From: DSUN01 sp035527715
Lineage (GTDB): Bacteria; Planctomycetota; PUPC01; DSUN01
Reading direction: 5' to 3'
NCBI GenBank assembly: GCA_035527715.1
Contig: DATKZY010000216.1
Coordinates: 1 to 37,275 of the forward strand
Length of the DNA: 37,275 nucleotides
In this document: piece after piece, positions 6,550 through 14,012 of the stretch
Numbering within the stretch: position 1 is the first letter of the stretch
Layout of the letters: each line of letters starts with the position of its first letter
Notes under the pieces: generated by a model
What the model was told of the DNA's origin: nothing
Seen by the model: only the letters and a program-made list of their open reading frames with translations
The model's database searches: none
Made by a program: the position numbers and the translations under genes

Positions 6550-6795
6550 TCAGTCGCGCTCGAACCACTTCTTGAGCCGGCGTCTGAGCTCCTCCGTGCC
6601 CTGGAGGCTCAGCCAGGCTTCGGCAGTGCTGCGTCGGACGACGATGCAGGTTGAGCCTGGCCCCACGTAGGCCACCGCCATGAGGTATCTGCCGCAGTTC
6701 CTGCACCGCCCCAAGTCGAAGTCAACGCCTGCGGCGTGGCCGAGGTCGGCGACGGCTTCCCATTCCTGGCTCCCACAGCAGCGGTACTTGGCCAT
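6550..6795 (-). CDS. small zinc-ribbon-like protein (81 aa)
   Basis: The start at 6795 is chosen because GGAGG sits 8 nt before it and the product opens with MAKYRCCGSQEW. Cys6/Cys7 and the later CRNCG (Cys31, Cys34) form a probable zinc ribbon. The rest (MAVAYVGPGSTCIVV and a C-terminal basic helix ELRRRLKKWFERD) resembles small regulatory or uncharacterised zinc-binding proteins. The longer frame to 6888 adds an unconvincing Arg/Ser-rich lead. It lies 89 bp downstream of purQ and may share its transcript. Confidence 0.6.
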   Translation of the reverse strand: MAKYRCCGSQEWEAVADLGHAAGVDFDLGRCRNCGRYLMAVAYVGPGSTCIVVRRSTAEAWLSLQGTEELRRRLKKWFERD

Positions 6796-6884
6796 TCTTG
6801 GGGCCTCCAGCTCGCCGCATCGCGATAGCCAACAGCTCAGTAGTGCCCGCCGCCAGCGCTCCGGGCTCGACGGCAACGTGTCTG

Positions 6885-7697
6885 TCACACAAGGCTGTCG
6901 CGCGCGAAGGCGACGGCGTTGCGGAAGATGGCCACGCCTTCACCTTCCGCGGGCAGGGTGCTGGCGATCGCGCGACGCATCCAGTGCGGGTGGTTCCAGG
7001 GGAACAGGTGGGCCTCGGGGTGCGGCATGAGGCCGAAGACGCGGCCGGTCGGGTCGCAGATGCCCGCGATGGCGGCGACGGAGCCGTTGGGGTTGTGCGG
7101 GAAGCGCACGGTCGGCTCGCCCGTCGCGGGGTCGGCATAGCGGCAGGCGACGAGGCGCTCGCGCTCGAGGCGCTCGAGCACCTTGTCGTCGAGGGTGAGG
7201 AACTTCCCCTCGCCGTGGCGCACGGGCAGGTCGAGCCGCTCGAGGCCGCGGGTGAAGACGCAGGGCGAGTCGGGCTCGACGCGCAGGCGCACCCAGGCGT
7301 CGCGGAACACCCCGCTGTCGTTGTTCGTCAGCGTCACGGTCTGGCGGCGGTAGTCGCCATCGAGGCCGGGCAGGATGCCGAGCTTGGCCATCGTCTGGAA
7401 GCCGTTGCAGATGCCGATGATCAGCTTGCCGTCGGCAATGAAGCGCTGGATCGGCTCGGCCAGCCGGTGCTTCAGGCGGTTGGCGAGCACGCGCCCGCTG
7501 GCGATGTGGTCGCCGAACGAGAAGCCGCCGATGAAGGCGAGGACGTGGAACTCGTCGAGCGCGCGGCGGCCGTCGAGCAGGTCGTTCAGATGCACCTTCT
7601 CGGGCGCGGCGCCTGCGAGCGTGAAGGCGTGGGCGGTCTCCGCCTCGCAGTTGAGGCCGAAGCCGGTGATGATCAGCGCGCGCACGTCAGATGCCAT
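6885..7697 (-). CDS. purQ: phosphoribosylformylglycinamidine synthase, glutaminase subunit PurQ
   Basis: A 270-residue class I glutamine amidotransferase that supplies ammonia to PurL in the fourth step of purine synthesis (FGAR to FGAM). Visible landmarks are the N-terminus ALIITGFGLNCEAETAHAF, the oxyanion/loop region FIGGFSFGDHIASG, the nucleophile elbow GICNGFQ (Cys97) and the C-terminal catalytic His/Glu in LMPHPEAHLFPWNHP. The ATG at 7697 overlaps the purSL stop by 11 nt (ATGGCATCTGA), so translation is probably coupled. The longer upstream frame is inside purSL and is rejected. Confidence 0.95.
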   Translation of the reverse strand: MASDVRALIITGFGLNCEAETAHAFTLAGAAPEKVHLNDLLDGRRALDEFHVLAFIGGFSFGDHIASGRVLANRLKHRLAEPIQRFIADGKLIIGICNGFQTMAKLGILPGLDGDYRRQTVTLTNNDSGVFRDAWVRLRVEPDSPCVFTRGLERLDLPVRHGEGKFLTLDDKVLERLERERLVACRYADPATGEPTVRFPHNPNGSVAAIAGICDPTGRVFGLMPHPEAHLFPWNHPHWMRRAIASTLPAEGEGVAIFRNAVAFARDSLV

Positions 7698-10692
7698 CGA
7701 ACGTGGCCTTCCATCGGGCCTTGAGGTCAACCACACTGGCGTCCACCACAGGGTTGCCGTCCAGGCCGGTGATGCGGAGGTGCGGCTCGTCGGTCACTTC
7801 GCCGATGCAGGCGCACGGCAGGCCGCCCAGCGCCTCCTCGAACGCCGCCTTGTCCTCGGGCGCCACGGTGACGATGAAGCGGCTGTTCGATTCCGAGAAG
7901 AGCAGCACATCATCGCGGTCCACGCGCACGGCGGGCACCCTCCTGAGGTCAATGGCCATGCCCAGTTCGCCGGCGAAGGCGACCTTTGCGAGGCCCACGC
8001 CCAGGCCGCCCTTGCCGGGGGCGTGGGCCGAGTGCACGAGGCCCTTCTCGATGGCCTGCGCTATCGCGGCCAGGGTGGCCTTGGCCACCGAGGCGCACAC
8101 GCGCGGCACGCTCGCTCCGATCCGCTCGGGGTGGCCGGTCAGGCGCCCCAGGTAGCGGGCGTACTCCGAGGCGCCCAGCTCGGCCTTCGTCTCGCCCACC
8201 ACGTACACCAGGTCGCCCGCGCACTTGGCGTCCATCGTCACCGCCCGCCGCACGTCGTCTATCTTCGCGATGACCGAGAACAGGAGCGTAGGCGGGATCG
8301 AGATTTTCACCCCGCCGCGGGTCGAGTCGTTCTTCATCGAGTCCTTGCCGCTGATGAGCGGCACGCCGAAGGCGGTGGCGTAGTCGTAGAGGGCCATGTT
8401 GGCGCGGACGAGTTGCGCGAGCTTGTGGTGGCCGTCGGGCGTCTTCGGCGACTGCACGGGGTCGGGCCAGCAGAAGTTGTCGAGGCCGGCCATGTGGTCG
8501 AGTCGCGCGCCCGTGCCCACGGCGCGGCGGAGCGCGAGGTCTATGATCGAGGCAACCATGTGATAGGTGTCAACGTCCGAGTAGTGCGGGTTGATGCCCT
8601 CGGTGAGCACGATGCCCTCGACGCCCTCGTAGTCGGCCAGGAAGACCGAGGCGTCGGACGGCACGTCGTTGTAGACGCCGACGAAGGGCTTGACGACGGT
8701 GAGGCCCTTGACCTCGTGGTCGTACTGGCGGCTCTTCTTCTCGATGGAACACAGGTTCAGGTCGGCCAGCAGGTCGGGCAGCACAACCTCGACCGCGGGC
8801 GCGGCCGCGAGAGGCGGCTCGGGCGCCTGCGGCGGCGTCCATACGGCTTTCAGATGCATCTTCGGCAGGCCGCTGTGCAGGAACTCCAGGTCCACACAGG
8901 CCACGGTGCGGTCGCCGTGGCGGACGTGGAACTTGCCCGAGTCGGTGAAGCGGCCGAGCACGGTGGCCTCGACCTCGCGGCGGCGCGCCAGGTCGAGGAG
9001 GGCCTCGATGTGGGGCGGCGGCACGGCCAGGCTCATCCGCTCCTGGGCCTCGGAGAGCAGGATTTCCCAGGGGTCGAGGCCCTGGTATTTGAGCGGGGCG
9101 TTGGCCAGGTCGAGCTCGGCGCCGCCGGCCGACGTGGACATTTCGCCGATGCTGGAGCTCAGCCCCCCTGCCCCATTGTCGGTGATGCACGAGTAGAGCC
9201 CCAGGTCGCGGGCCTCGAGCAGGAAGTCGGTCATCTTCTTCTGCGTGATCGGGTCGCCGATCTGCACGGCCTGGGCGGGCGATTCCTTGCGGAGTTCCTC
9301 GGACGAGAAGGTGGCGCCGTGAATGCCATCCTTGCCGATGCGGCCGCCGGCCATGACGATGAGGTCGCCGGGGTTCGCCTTCTTCTCCTCGGACGGCTGG
9401 CCGAGGATGGTGCGGGGCAGGATGCCCACGGTGCCGCAGTAGACGAGCGGCTTGCCGAGGTAGCGCTCGTCGAAGACCTCCCAGCCGCGCGCGTAGGGGA
9501 TGCCGCTCTGGTTCCCGCCGTCAATCACGCCCTTGTGCACGCCGTCGCGGATGCGGCGCGGGTGCAGCAGGCCCTCGGGCAGTGTGCCCTCGTGGAAGGG
9601 CGAGCCGAGGCAGTAGCCCCACACGTTGATCTGGAGCTGCGCCCCGCGCCCCGTGCCAAACGGGTCGCGGTTCACGCCCACGATGCCGGTGATGGCGCCG
9701 CCATAGGGATCGAGGGCTGATGGGCTGTTGTGCGTCTCGACCTTGTAGGCCAGGCTCCACGTGTCGTTGAAGGCGATCACGCCGGCGTTGTCGTGGAACA
9801 CGCTGAGCAGCCAAGGGCACTGGCCGCGCAGGTCCTCGGTCGCCCGGCGGATGTAGCTCTTGAACAGCGAATCAATGGTGGTCTTGTGGGCGGGGCGTCC
9901 CTGCCCCGCGTCTTCCGAGTATTCGATCTCGGCGTTGAAGATCTTGTGCTTGCAGTGCTCGCTCCAGGTCTGCGCGATCATCTCGAGCTCGGCATCGGTC
10001 GGGTTCGGCCCGAGGCCGAAGCGCCGCCGCTCGGCCTGAAGCTCGGGCCGCGCAAAGTAGTCGCGGATCGCGTGCATCTCCTCGAGCGAGAGCGACAGGA
10101 TGCCCTCGGAGCTGATCCGCATCAGCTCGGCGTCGGAGACCTGGAGGTCGTACTCGCGCACAGTCGGCCTCTGCTCGCCCTCGACGACGGGAATGGAGAG
10201 GTCGGGCGTCGAGGCCCGCCACTCCTCCACCGACTGCACGTGAATCGTCTCGATCAGCTCGTTGGCGAGGAGATCGGTGCCGATGCGCCGGACCTCGGCC
10301 CGCCCCAGCTCCGCACCCGTCAGCAGGAACTGCCGCTCGGTGTACACCGCATCGGCGTCGGGCAGCCGGCGGCCCAAGATGTCCTCGACCGCCGTCTTCG
10401 ACGTGCGGCCCACGTTGTCGGTCACGCCCGGCTTATAGCCGACCGTCAGCAGCCAGTGGAACGGCGGGGCATCGAGCCGGCCGACCGCCGAGCGCTCGAT
10501 CACCGGGTCGGTGAACTCCTGGCGGATCGCCTCGACCTCGGCCGGCGTCAGGTCGGCGTGGACCTTGTAAACGGTGCGCGTCTGCACCGTCTCGACGGGC
10601 AGCCCCAGGAACGTGCGGATCCGCTCGGCCGCCCCCTCACCCCCGGCATCGCGCACACCCTGCCGATAGCCGATCTCGATGCGATGGACCAT
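7687..10692 (-). CDS. purL: phosphoribosylformylglycinamidine synthase PurSL (PurS-PurL fusion)
   Basis: A 1001-residue protein that makes FGAM from FGAR, glutamine-derived ammonia and ATP. The N-terminal ~170 residues hold two PurS-like segments (IEIGYRQGVRDAGGEG and LLTVGYKPGVTDNVGRT), so the PurS subunit is fused. The remainder is PurL: SEHCKHKIFNAEIEY, TWSLAYKVETHNSPSALDPY, GGRIGKDGIHGATFSSEE, ISGKDSMKNDSTRGG and APGKGGLGVGLAKVAF. The start at 10692 (MVHRIEIGYRQG) fits the domain start and has GGAAAG 5 nt ahead; the longer frame to 10818 is not needed. It is followed by purQ with an 11-nt overlap. Confidence 0.95.
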   Translation of the reverse strand: MVHRIEIGYRQGVRDAGGEGAAERIRTFLGLPVETVQTRTVYKVHADLTPAEVEAIRQEFTDPVIERSAVGRLDAPPFHWLLTVGYKPGVTDNVGRTSKTAVEDILGRRLPDADAVYTERQFLLTGAELGRAEVRRIGTDLLANELIETIHVQSVEEWRASTPDLSIPVVEGEQRPTVREYDLQVSDAELMRISSEGILSLSLEEMHAIRDYFARPELQAERRRFGLGPNPTDAELEMIAQTWSEHCKHKIFNAEIEYSEDAGQGRPAHKTTIDSLFKSYIRRATEDLRGQCPWLLSVFHDNAGVIAFNDTWSLAYKVETHNSPSALDPYGGAITGIVGVNRDPFGTGRGAQLQINVWGYCLGSPFHEGTLPEGLLHPRRIRDGVHKGVIDGGNQSGIPYARGWEVFDERYLGKPLVYCGTVGILPRTILGQPSEEKKANPGDLIVMAGGRIGKDGIHGATFSSEELRKESPAQAVQIGDPITQKKMTDFLLEARDLGLYSCITDNGAGGLSSSIGEMSTSAGGAELDLANAPLKYQGLDPWEILLSEAQERMSLAVPPPHIEALLDLARRREVEATVLGRFTDSGKFHVRHGDRTVACVDLEFLHSGLPKMHLKAVWTPPQAPEPPLAAAPAVEVVLPDLLADLNLCSIEKKSRQYDHEVKGLTVVKPFVGVYNDVPSDASVFLADYEGVEGIVLTEGINPHYSDVDTYHMVASIIDLALRRAVGTGARLDHMAGLDNFCWPDPVQSPKTPDGHHKLAQLVRANMALYDYATAFGVPLISGKDSMKNDSTRGGVKISIPPTLLFSVIAKIDDVRRAVTMDAKCAGDLVYVVGETKAELGASEYARYLGRLTGHPERIGASVPRVCASVAKATLAAIAQAIEKGLVHSAHAPGKGGLGVGLAKVAFAGELGMAIDLRRVPAVRVDRDDVLLFSESNSRFIVTVAPEDKAAFEEALGGLPCACIGEVTDEPHLRITGLDGNPVVDASVVDLKARWKATFDGI

Positions 10693-10721
10693 ATGTGCTT
10701 TCCGTGGCGCCTCCCCGGAGA

Positions 10722-10749
10722 AGTATACCGATTCCGGCCGCTGGTGCAA
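10722..10749 (-). promoter_or_regulatory. sigma-70 promoter for purSL-purQ
   Basis: On the minus strand TTGCAC (10744-10749), a 16-bp spacer and TATACT (10722-10727) lie about 30 bp ahead of the purSL start. Confidence 0.6.
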
Positions 10750-10797
10750 CTGTGGAATCATCTCTGCCGCCCGCCGGTGTGGCTCAACGTGGCTCAG

Positions 10798-10833
10798 AGG
10801 CGCTCGCCCGTGCGCCACGGGGAGTGAGCGCCT
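10798..10833. repeat. REP-like hairpin, copy 1
   Basis: AGGCGCTC and GAGCGCCT flank a 20-nt loop and are followed by AGCGGGGGGCG. Copy 2, 135 bp further on, has the same stem, loop length and tail. Confidence 0.75.
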
Positions 10834-10930
10834 AGCGGGGGGCGGCGGAGCAAATGCCGTGATAGCCGTAAGAGCCCAATCTGCCGAAGGTTACAGCCAG
10901 TGGCGAGTCCCACGCAGCCAGCTAGTTGCG

Positions 10931-10970
10931 CTAGGCGCTCATGCGTGCGCAATAGGAGGTGAGCGCCTAG
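10931..10970. repeat. REP-like hairpin, copy 2
   Basis: CTAGGCGCTC (10931-10940) and GAGCGCCTAG (10961-10970) form a perfect 10-bp stem with a 20-nt loop, followed by TGGGGGGCG. The loop differs from copy 1 at several bases while the stem is kept. Confidence 0.8.
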
Positions 10971-11028
10971 TGGGGGGCGCCTGGGCGGGCCGCTCCGGGT
11001 GATCGCTTCAGGCCGATGAGCCGGAAAT

Positions 11029-11268
11029 GGTGACACTTCAGCCGACCGAAGTCCTCGCCCCCACTGGGCTTGTCCCAGTGGAGCGGGGATTGGCAGCTAC
11101 CGTGCCGCGTGGCTTCACCCTCTTCTCCCCCTCTCCCCCCGCCCGCCGCGCGGCGGGCGGGGGGAGAGGGGGATGGGGGGTGAGGGCCGCTCCGCGTAGT
11201 GGCCAATCCTTCGCCCCACCGACACGAGGTCGGTGGGGGCGTGCACTTCACTCGGCTGAAGTGTTACC
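11029..11268. mobile_element. 240-bp MITE-like palindromic element
   Basis: The ends are 16-bp terminal inverted repeats, GGTGACACTTCAGCCG (11029-11044) and CGGCTGAAGTGTTACC (11253-11268), with one mismatch. Directly outside both ends is GGAAAT (11023-11028, 11269-11274), a likely 6-bp target duplication. Inside are mirrored hairpins: CCACTGGG/CCCAGTGG on the left and CCACCGAC/GTCGGTGG on the right. A perfect 46-bp palindrome (11127-11172) sits near the centre. No transposase frame is present, so it would have to be moved in trans. Confidence 0.7.
11127..11172. repeat. perfect 46-bp palindrome (core of MITE-like element)
   Basis: Two 23-nt arms, CT-rich outside and GCCCGCCGC at the centre, are exact reverse complements with no loop. 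Confidence 0.85.
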
Positions 11269-11322
11269 GGAAATGTAGAATGTCCCCTCCTCCCTCAATG
11301 CGGTCGTCGCGTGTCCGCTACC

Positions 11323-11351
11323 TTGACTCGATACACGCCTTGCCCTATTAT
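11323..11351 (+). promoter_or_regulatory. sigma-70 promoter for ferritin-like gene
   Basis: TTGACT, a 17-bp spacer and TATTAT, about 60 bp ahead of the ATG. Confidence 0.75.
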
Positions 11352-11411
11352 GGCAGTTGAGGACTACGGCGCGTTTCCCCTGACCCGAGCAGCATTTGGA
11401 GGCGAGCGAAA

Positions 11412-11900
11412 ATGAGCAATGGCGGACTGTTCAGAGTGGCGGAAGTGGTGCAGATGGCGATTGACGAGGAGCACAACGGCACGCTGTTCTACAACGCGCT
11501 GGCCGAGTGCGCGACGAGTCCCGTCCTGAAAGAGGCCGCGAAGCGCCTCGCCGTCCAGGAAGAGGGCCACGAGAAGGCGTTCACCGCCCTCCGCGACCGC
11601 CTCGGCGTGCCGTCCGCGCCCGAGACGTATCCCGGCGAGTACGCCGACTACATGAACGCGCTGATGAACGGCAAGACCTTCCCCAACGAGGAAGCCGCCG
11701 TGAAGCTCGCCCAGGAGGCCGGCGGCGACGTGCAGGCCGTCGCCACCGCGATCCTCTTCGAGAAGAACACCCTGCTCTTCCTCAGCGAGATGAAGGGCCT
11801 GGTGTCGGACCGCGACGCCGACATGGTGAACGAGCTGATTGACGAGGAGCGCCAGCACCTGGTGGACCTGGCCAACCTGCGCACGATGCTCACGGCCTGA
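11412..11900 (+). CDS. ferritin-like/rubrerythrin-type di-iron protein
   Basis: A 162-residue all-helical protein. Its four helices carry the metal-ligand pattern of the ferritin-like superfamily: AIDEEHNGTLFYNALAE, VQEEGHEKAF (ExxH), ILFEKNTLLFLSEMK and LIDEERQHLVDL (ExxH). There is no C-terminal rubredoxin domain, so it is closer to short rubrerythrin-like proteins that reduce peroxide or handle iron. GGAGGC precedes the ATG and a good sigma-70 promoter lies upstream. It appears to be transcribed alone and converges on cstA across a long palindrome. The exact activity cannot be read from sequence. Confidence 0.85.
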   Translation: MSNGGLFRVAEVVQMAIDEEHNGTLFYNALAECATSPVLKEAAKRLAVQEEGHEKAFTALRDRLGVPSAPETYPGEYADYMNALMNGKTFPNEEAAVKLAQEAGGDVQAVATAILFEKNTLLFLSEMKGLVSDRDADMVNELIDEERQHLVDLANLRTMLTA

Positions 11901-11918
11901 CCGAGCGCGCCCCCCTTT

Positions 11919-12041
11919 GTCATGCTGAGCCTGTCGAAGCACCTTTCAGGGGGACTCGCGCCGACGACGCAGTGCGCTGCATTACGTCGGCACACTCCCC
12001 TGAAAGGTTCCTCGACTTCGCTTCGCTACGCTCGGAATGAC
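11919..12041. repeat. 123-bp imperfect palindrome between convergent genes
   Basis: It begins GTCATGCTGAGC and ends GCTCGGAATGAC. Inner arms include CCTTTCAGGGG and CCCCTGAAAGG, and the symmetry continues through GCCGACG to the centre. The outer motif belongs to a dispersed extragenic repeat type common in environmental bacteria. It lies between the 3' ends of the ferritin-like gene and cstA and could act as a two-way terminator. Confidence 0.75.
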
Positions 12042-12085
12042 AATGGTGTTGCGCTTCTTCGCGCTGAGCCGGGGAAAAATGCGGG

Positions 12086-13831
12086 CTAAACCTGTGTTCC
12101 CGCCAGCCCGCGCCTCGCGCGCAGGGCCTGGATCGCCATCGTCGCCGCCAACGCCAGCAGCACCGCCGCCGTGATGCCAAGCACATAGTCCCGCTTCGCC
12201 GCCACGCACAGGTAGCCGTAGGCCTGCCAGCCCAGGGCGGCCATGGTCGTCACCAGCATGAAGATGGCGGGCACCAGCGTGTAGCAGGTCGGCTTCCCCC
12301 GCTTGAGCAGGTAGGCGGTGATCACCAGCAGGGCCAGCGCCGCGATGAGCTGGTTCGACGCGCCGAAGAGCTGCCAGATGCGGCTGAACGCCCCAGGGTT
12401 GAGCGCGAGAAGGAACGCGGGCACGACCGGCACCACCGAGGCCACGATGCGGTTGCGGACCGCCCGCACGTGCTGGCCGCCCAGCTCGGTGGTGATGAAG
12501 CGCGAGAGCCGCACGCTCGTGTCGAGCGTGGTCATCACGAAGGCGTTGACCATGATCGTGCCCACGATCATCCCGAGGCGCGGCACGCCGATCCAGTCGC
12601 CGGTGGCCCGCAGGAACGACTTGGTCAGCTCGCCGAAGCCGCGTCCGAAAGCGGCGATCGGCCCGCCGCCACCCTTGGCGAGCATGGGCAGGAGGGCGAA
12701 GCCATCGGCTCCCTTGGGCACAGCAGCATAGTACAGGCCGCCGGCCACGCAGATGAGGGCCATGATGCCCAGCGCCCCTTCGGTGAGCATCGCCCCGTAG
12801 CCCACGGCCAGGCCCTGACGCTCGCGGTCGAGCTGCTTCGAGGTCGTGCCGCCCGCGACCAGGCAGTGGAAGCCCGACACAGCGCCGCACGCCACGATGA
12901 TGAACAGCATGGGCCAGACCGGCCCCGGCTTGGCCGTGAAGCCGGTGAACGCTGGCGCGGCGAGCGCCGGCGCCTGGATGAGAATCCCCGCGAAGCCCAT
13001 CGTCATCCCGAGGATCAGGATCCACGTGGCAATGTAGTCGCGCGGCTGGAGCAGCACCCACACCGGCAGCACCGAGGCCACCACCCCGTAGCCGATGAGG
13101 ATGAGCAGCCACACCCGCCGCACCCACTCGGCCGGCACGCCCAGCGCCCGAAGGTCAATCTTGCACCAGAAGCCCAGGCAGATCACCGCGAAGAGCAGCA
13201 CGAGCGCGATCGCCGTGTTCACCCCCGTGTTCAGCCTCACGCGCTGGTTGAGGAACCCGAACAACACCGCGATGCCCATCAGGGCAAAGGTGGGCAGCAC
13301 GATCTCGGGGGCCTCGATGAACGTGTCGGTCGCCGCGTTGCAGAAGCAGGTGATGACCAGCACGAGGCCGATCCACACGAAGACGAGGAAGAGCACGCGG
13401 GCCGGGCCGCCCACGGCGCCGCGGGCGATATCGGCCAGCGACGCGCCGCGGTTGCGCACGGAGATCATCAGGGCCAGGTAATCGTGCACGGCGCCGATGA
13501 GCACGACGCCGATGAGGATCCACAGCGCGGTCGCGCCCCAGCCGAAGAAGGCCACGGCGAGCACGGGGCCGACGATCGGCCCCGCCCCCGCGATCGAGGC
13601 GAAGTGGTGGCCGAAGAGCACGATCGGCTTCGTCGGCTGGAAATCCACGTCGTCGCGCTGCGCGTGGGCCGGCGTCGGCGCATCGGTCGGCTGCACCACG
13701 CGCCGCTCGATGCGGCGGCCGTACCAGCGGTACGCCAGCACCAGCCACACCAGGGCCACCACGGCCAGCAACAGGCTGCTCGAGTGCCACGGCACCGCAG
13801 CCGCCACGCCACCGCACAGGACAGGGCACAC
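12086..13831 (-). CDS. cstA: carbon starvation protein CstA family peptide transporter
   Basis: A 581-residue multi-spanning membrane protein. Landmarks of CstA are the N-terminal YRWYGRRIERR, FGHHFASIAGAGPIVGPVLA, YLALMISVRNRGASLADIA, GTTSKQLDRERQG and FGASNQLIAALALLVIT. The family takes up peptides, or pyruvate in some members, under carbon limitation. GTG at 13831 is preferred as the start because GGAGGT lies 9 nt upstream and a promoter lies just ahead; the longer frame to 13918 would run through that promoter. It is divergent from the permease gene. The 3' end abuts a 123-bp palindrome. Confidence 0.92.
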   Translation of the reverse strand: MCPVLCGGVAAAVPWHSSSLLLAVVALVWLVLAYRWYGRRIERRVVQPTDAPTPAHAQRDDVDFQPTKPIVLFGHHFASIAGAGPIVGPVLAVAFFGWGATALWILIGVVLIGAVHDYLALMISVRNRGASLADIARGAVGGPARVLFLVFVWIGLVLVITCFCNAATDTFIEAPEIVLPTFALMGIAVLFGFLNQRVRLNTGVNTAIALVLLFAVICLGFWCKIDLRALGVPAEWVRRVWLLILIGYGVVASVLPVWVLLQPRDYIATWILILGMTMGFAGILIQAPALAAPAFTGFTAKPGPVWPMLFIIVACGAVSGFHCLVAGGTTSKQLDRERQGLAVGYGAMLTEGALGIMALICVAGGLYYAAVPKGADGFALLPMLAKGGGGPIAAFGRGFGELTKSFLRATGDWIGVPRLGMIVGTIMVNAFVMTTLDTSVRLSRFITTELGGQHVRAVRNRIVASVVPVVPAFLLALNPGAFSRIWQLFGASNQLIAALALLVITAYLLKRGKPTCYTLVPAIFMLVTTMAALGWQAYGYLCVAAKRDYVLGITAAVLLALAATMAIQALRARRGLAGTQV

Positions 13832-13889
13832 CGTCGTTGGACCTCCAGGCGGCCTCCCGGGAGGAAACCGATCGCGCCACACCCACGCG

Positions 13890-13918
13890 ATCAAACCACA
13901 AGCCGGCCCCCTTGTCAA
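13890..13918 (-). promoter_or_regulatory. sigma-70 promoter for cstA
   Basis: On the minus strand TTGACA (13913-13918), a 17-bp spacer and TTTGAT (13890-13895). It supports the GTG start at 13831. Confidence 0.65.
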
Positions 13919-13932
13919 CCGGAGCGCGGCGT

Positions 13933-13961
13933 TTGACAGGCGCGCCGGCGGGCGCTAGGAT
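13933..13961 (+). promoter_or_regulatory. sigma-70 promoter for permease-EamA operon
   Basis: TTGACA (13933-13938), a 17-bp spacer and TAGGAT (13956-13961). The transcript would start near 13968 and carry an 11-C tract (13982-13992) in its leader. Confidence 0.75.
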
Positions 13962-14012
13962 CGGGTACTTTCAAGCCCGGTCCCCCCCCCCCGACAGCAC
14001 GAGGAACGGGGC

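Larger units (their letters stand above)
10693..11411. other. 719-bp non-coding region with repeats
   Basis: It lies between the divergent purSL and ferritin-like genes. It contains the purSL promoter, two copies of a REP-like hairpin, a 240-bp MITE-like element and the promoter of the ferritin-like gene, each listed separately. No credible coding frame is present. Confidence 0.75.

Noticed and set aside
7375..9720. Long plus-strand open frame antisense to purSL
   Set aside because: PurSL is unmistakable on the other strand; this frame is His/Arg-rich with no family features.
13832..13918. Upstream extension of cstA
   Set aside because: It would include the TTGACA-17-TTTGAT promoter; GTG at 13831 has a good ribosome site.
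12470..13936. Plus-strand open frame antisense to cstA
   Set aside because: His/Arg/Glu-rich shadow frame; CstA is clear.
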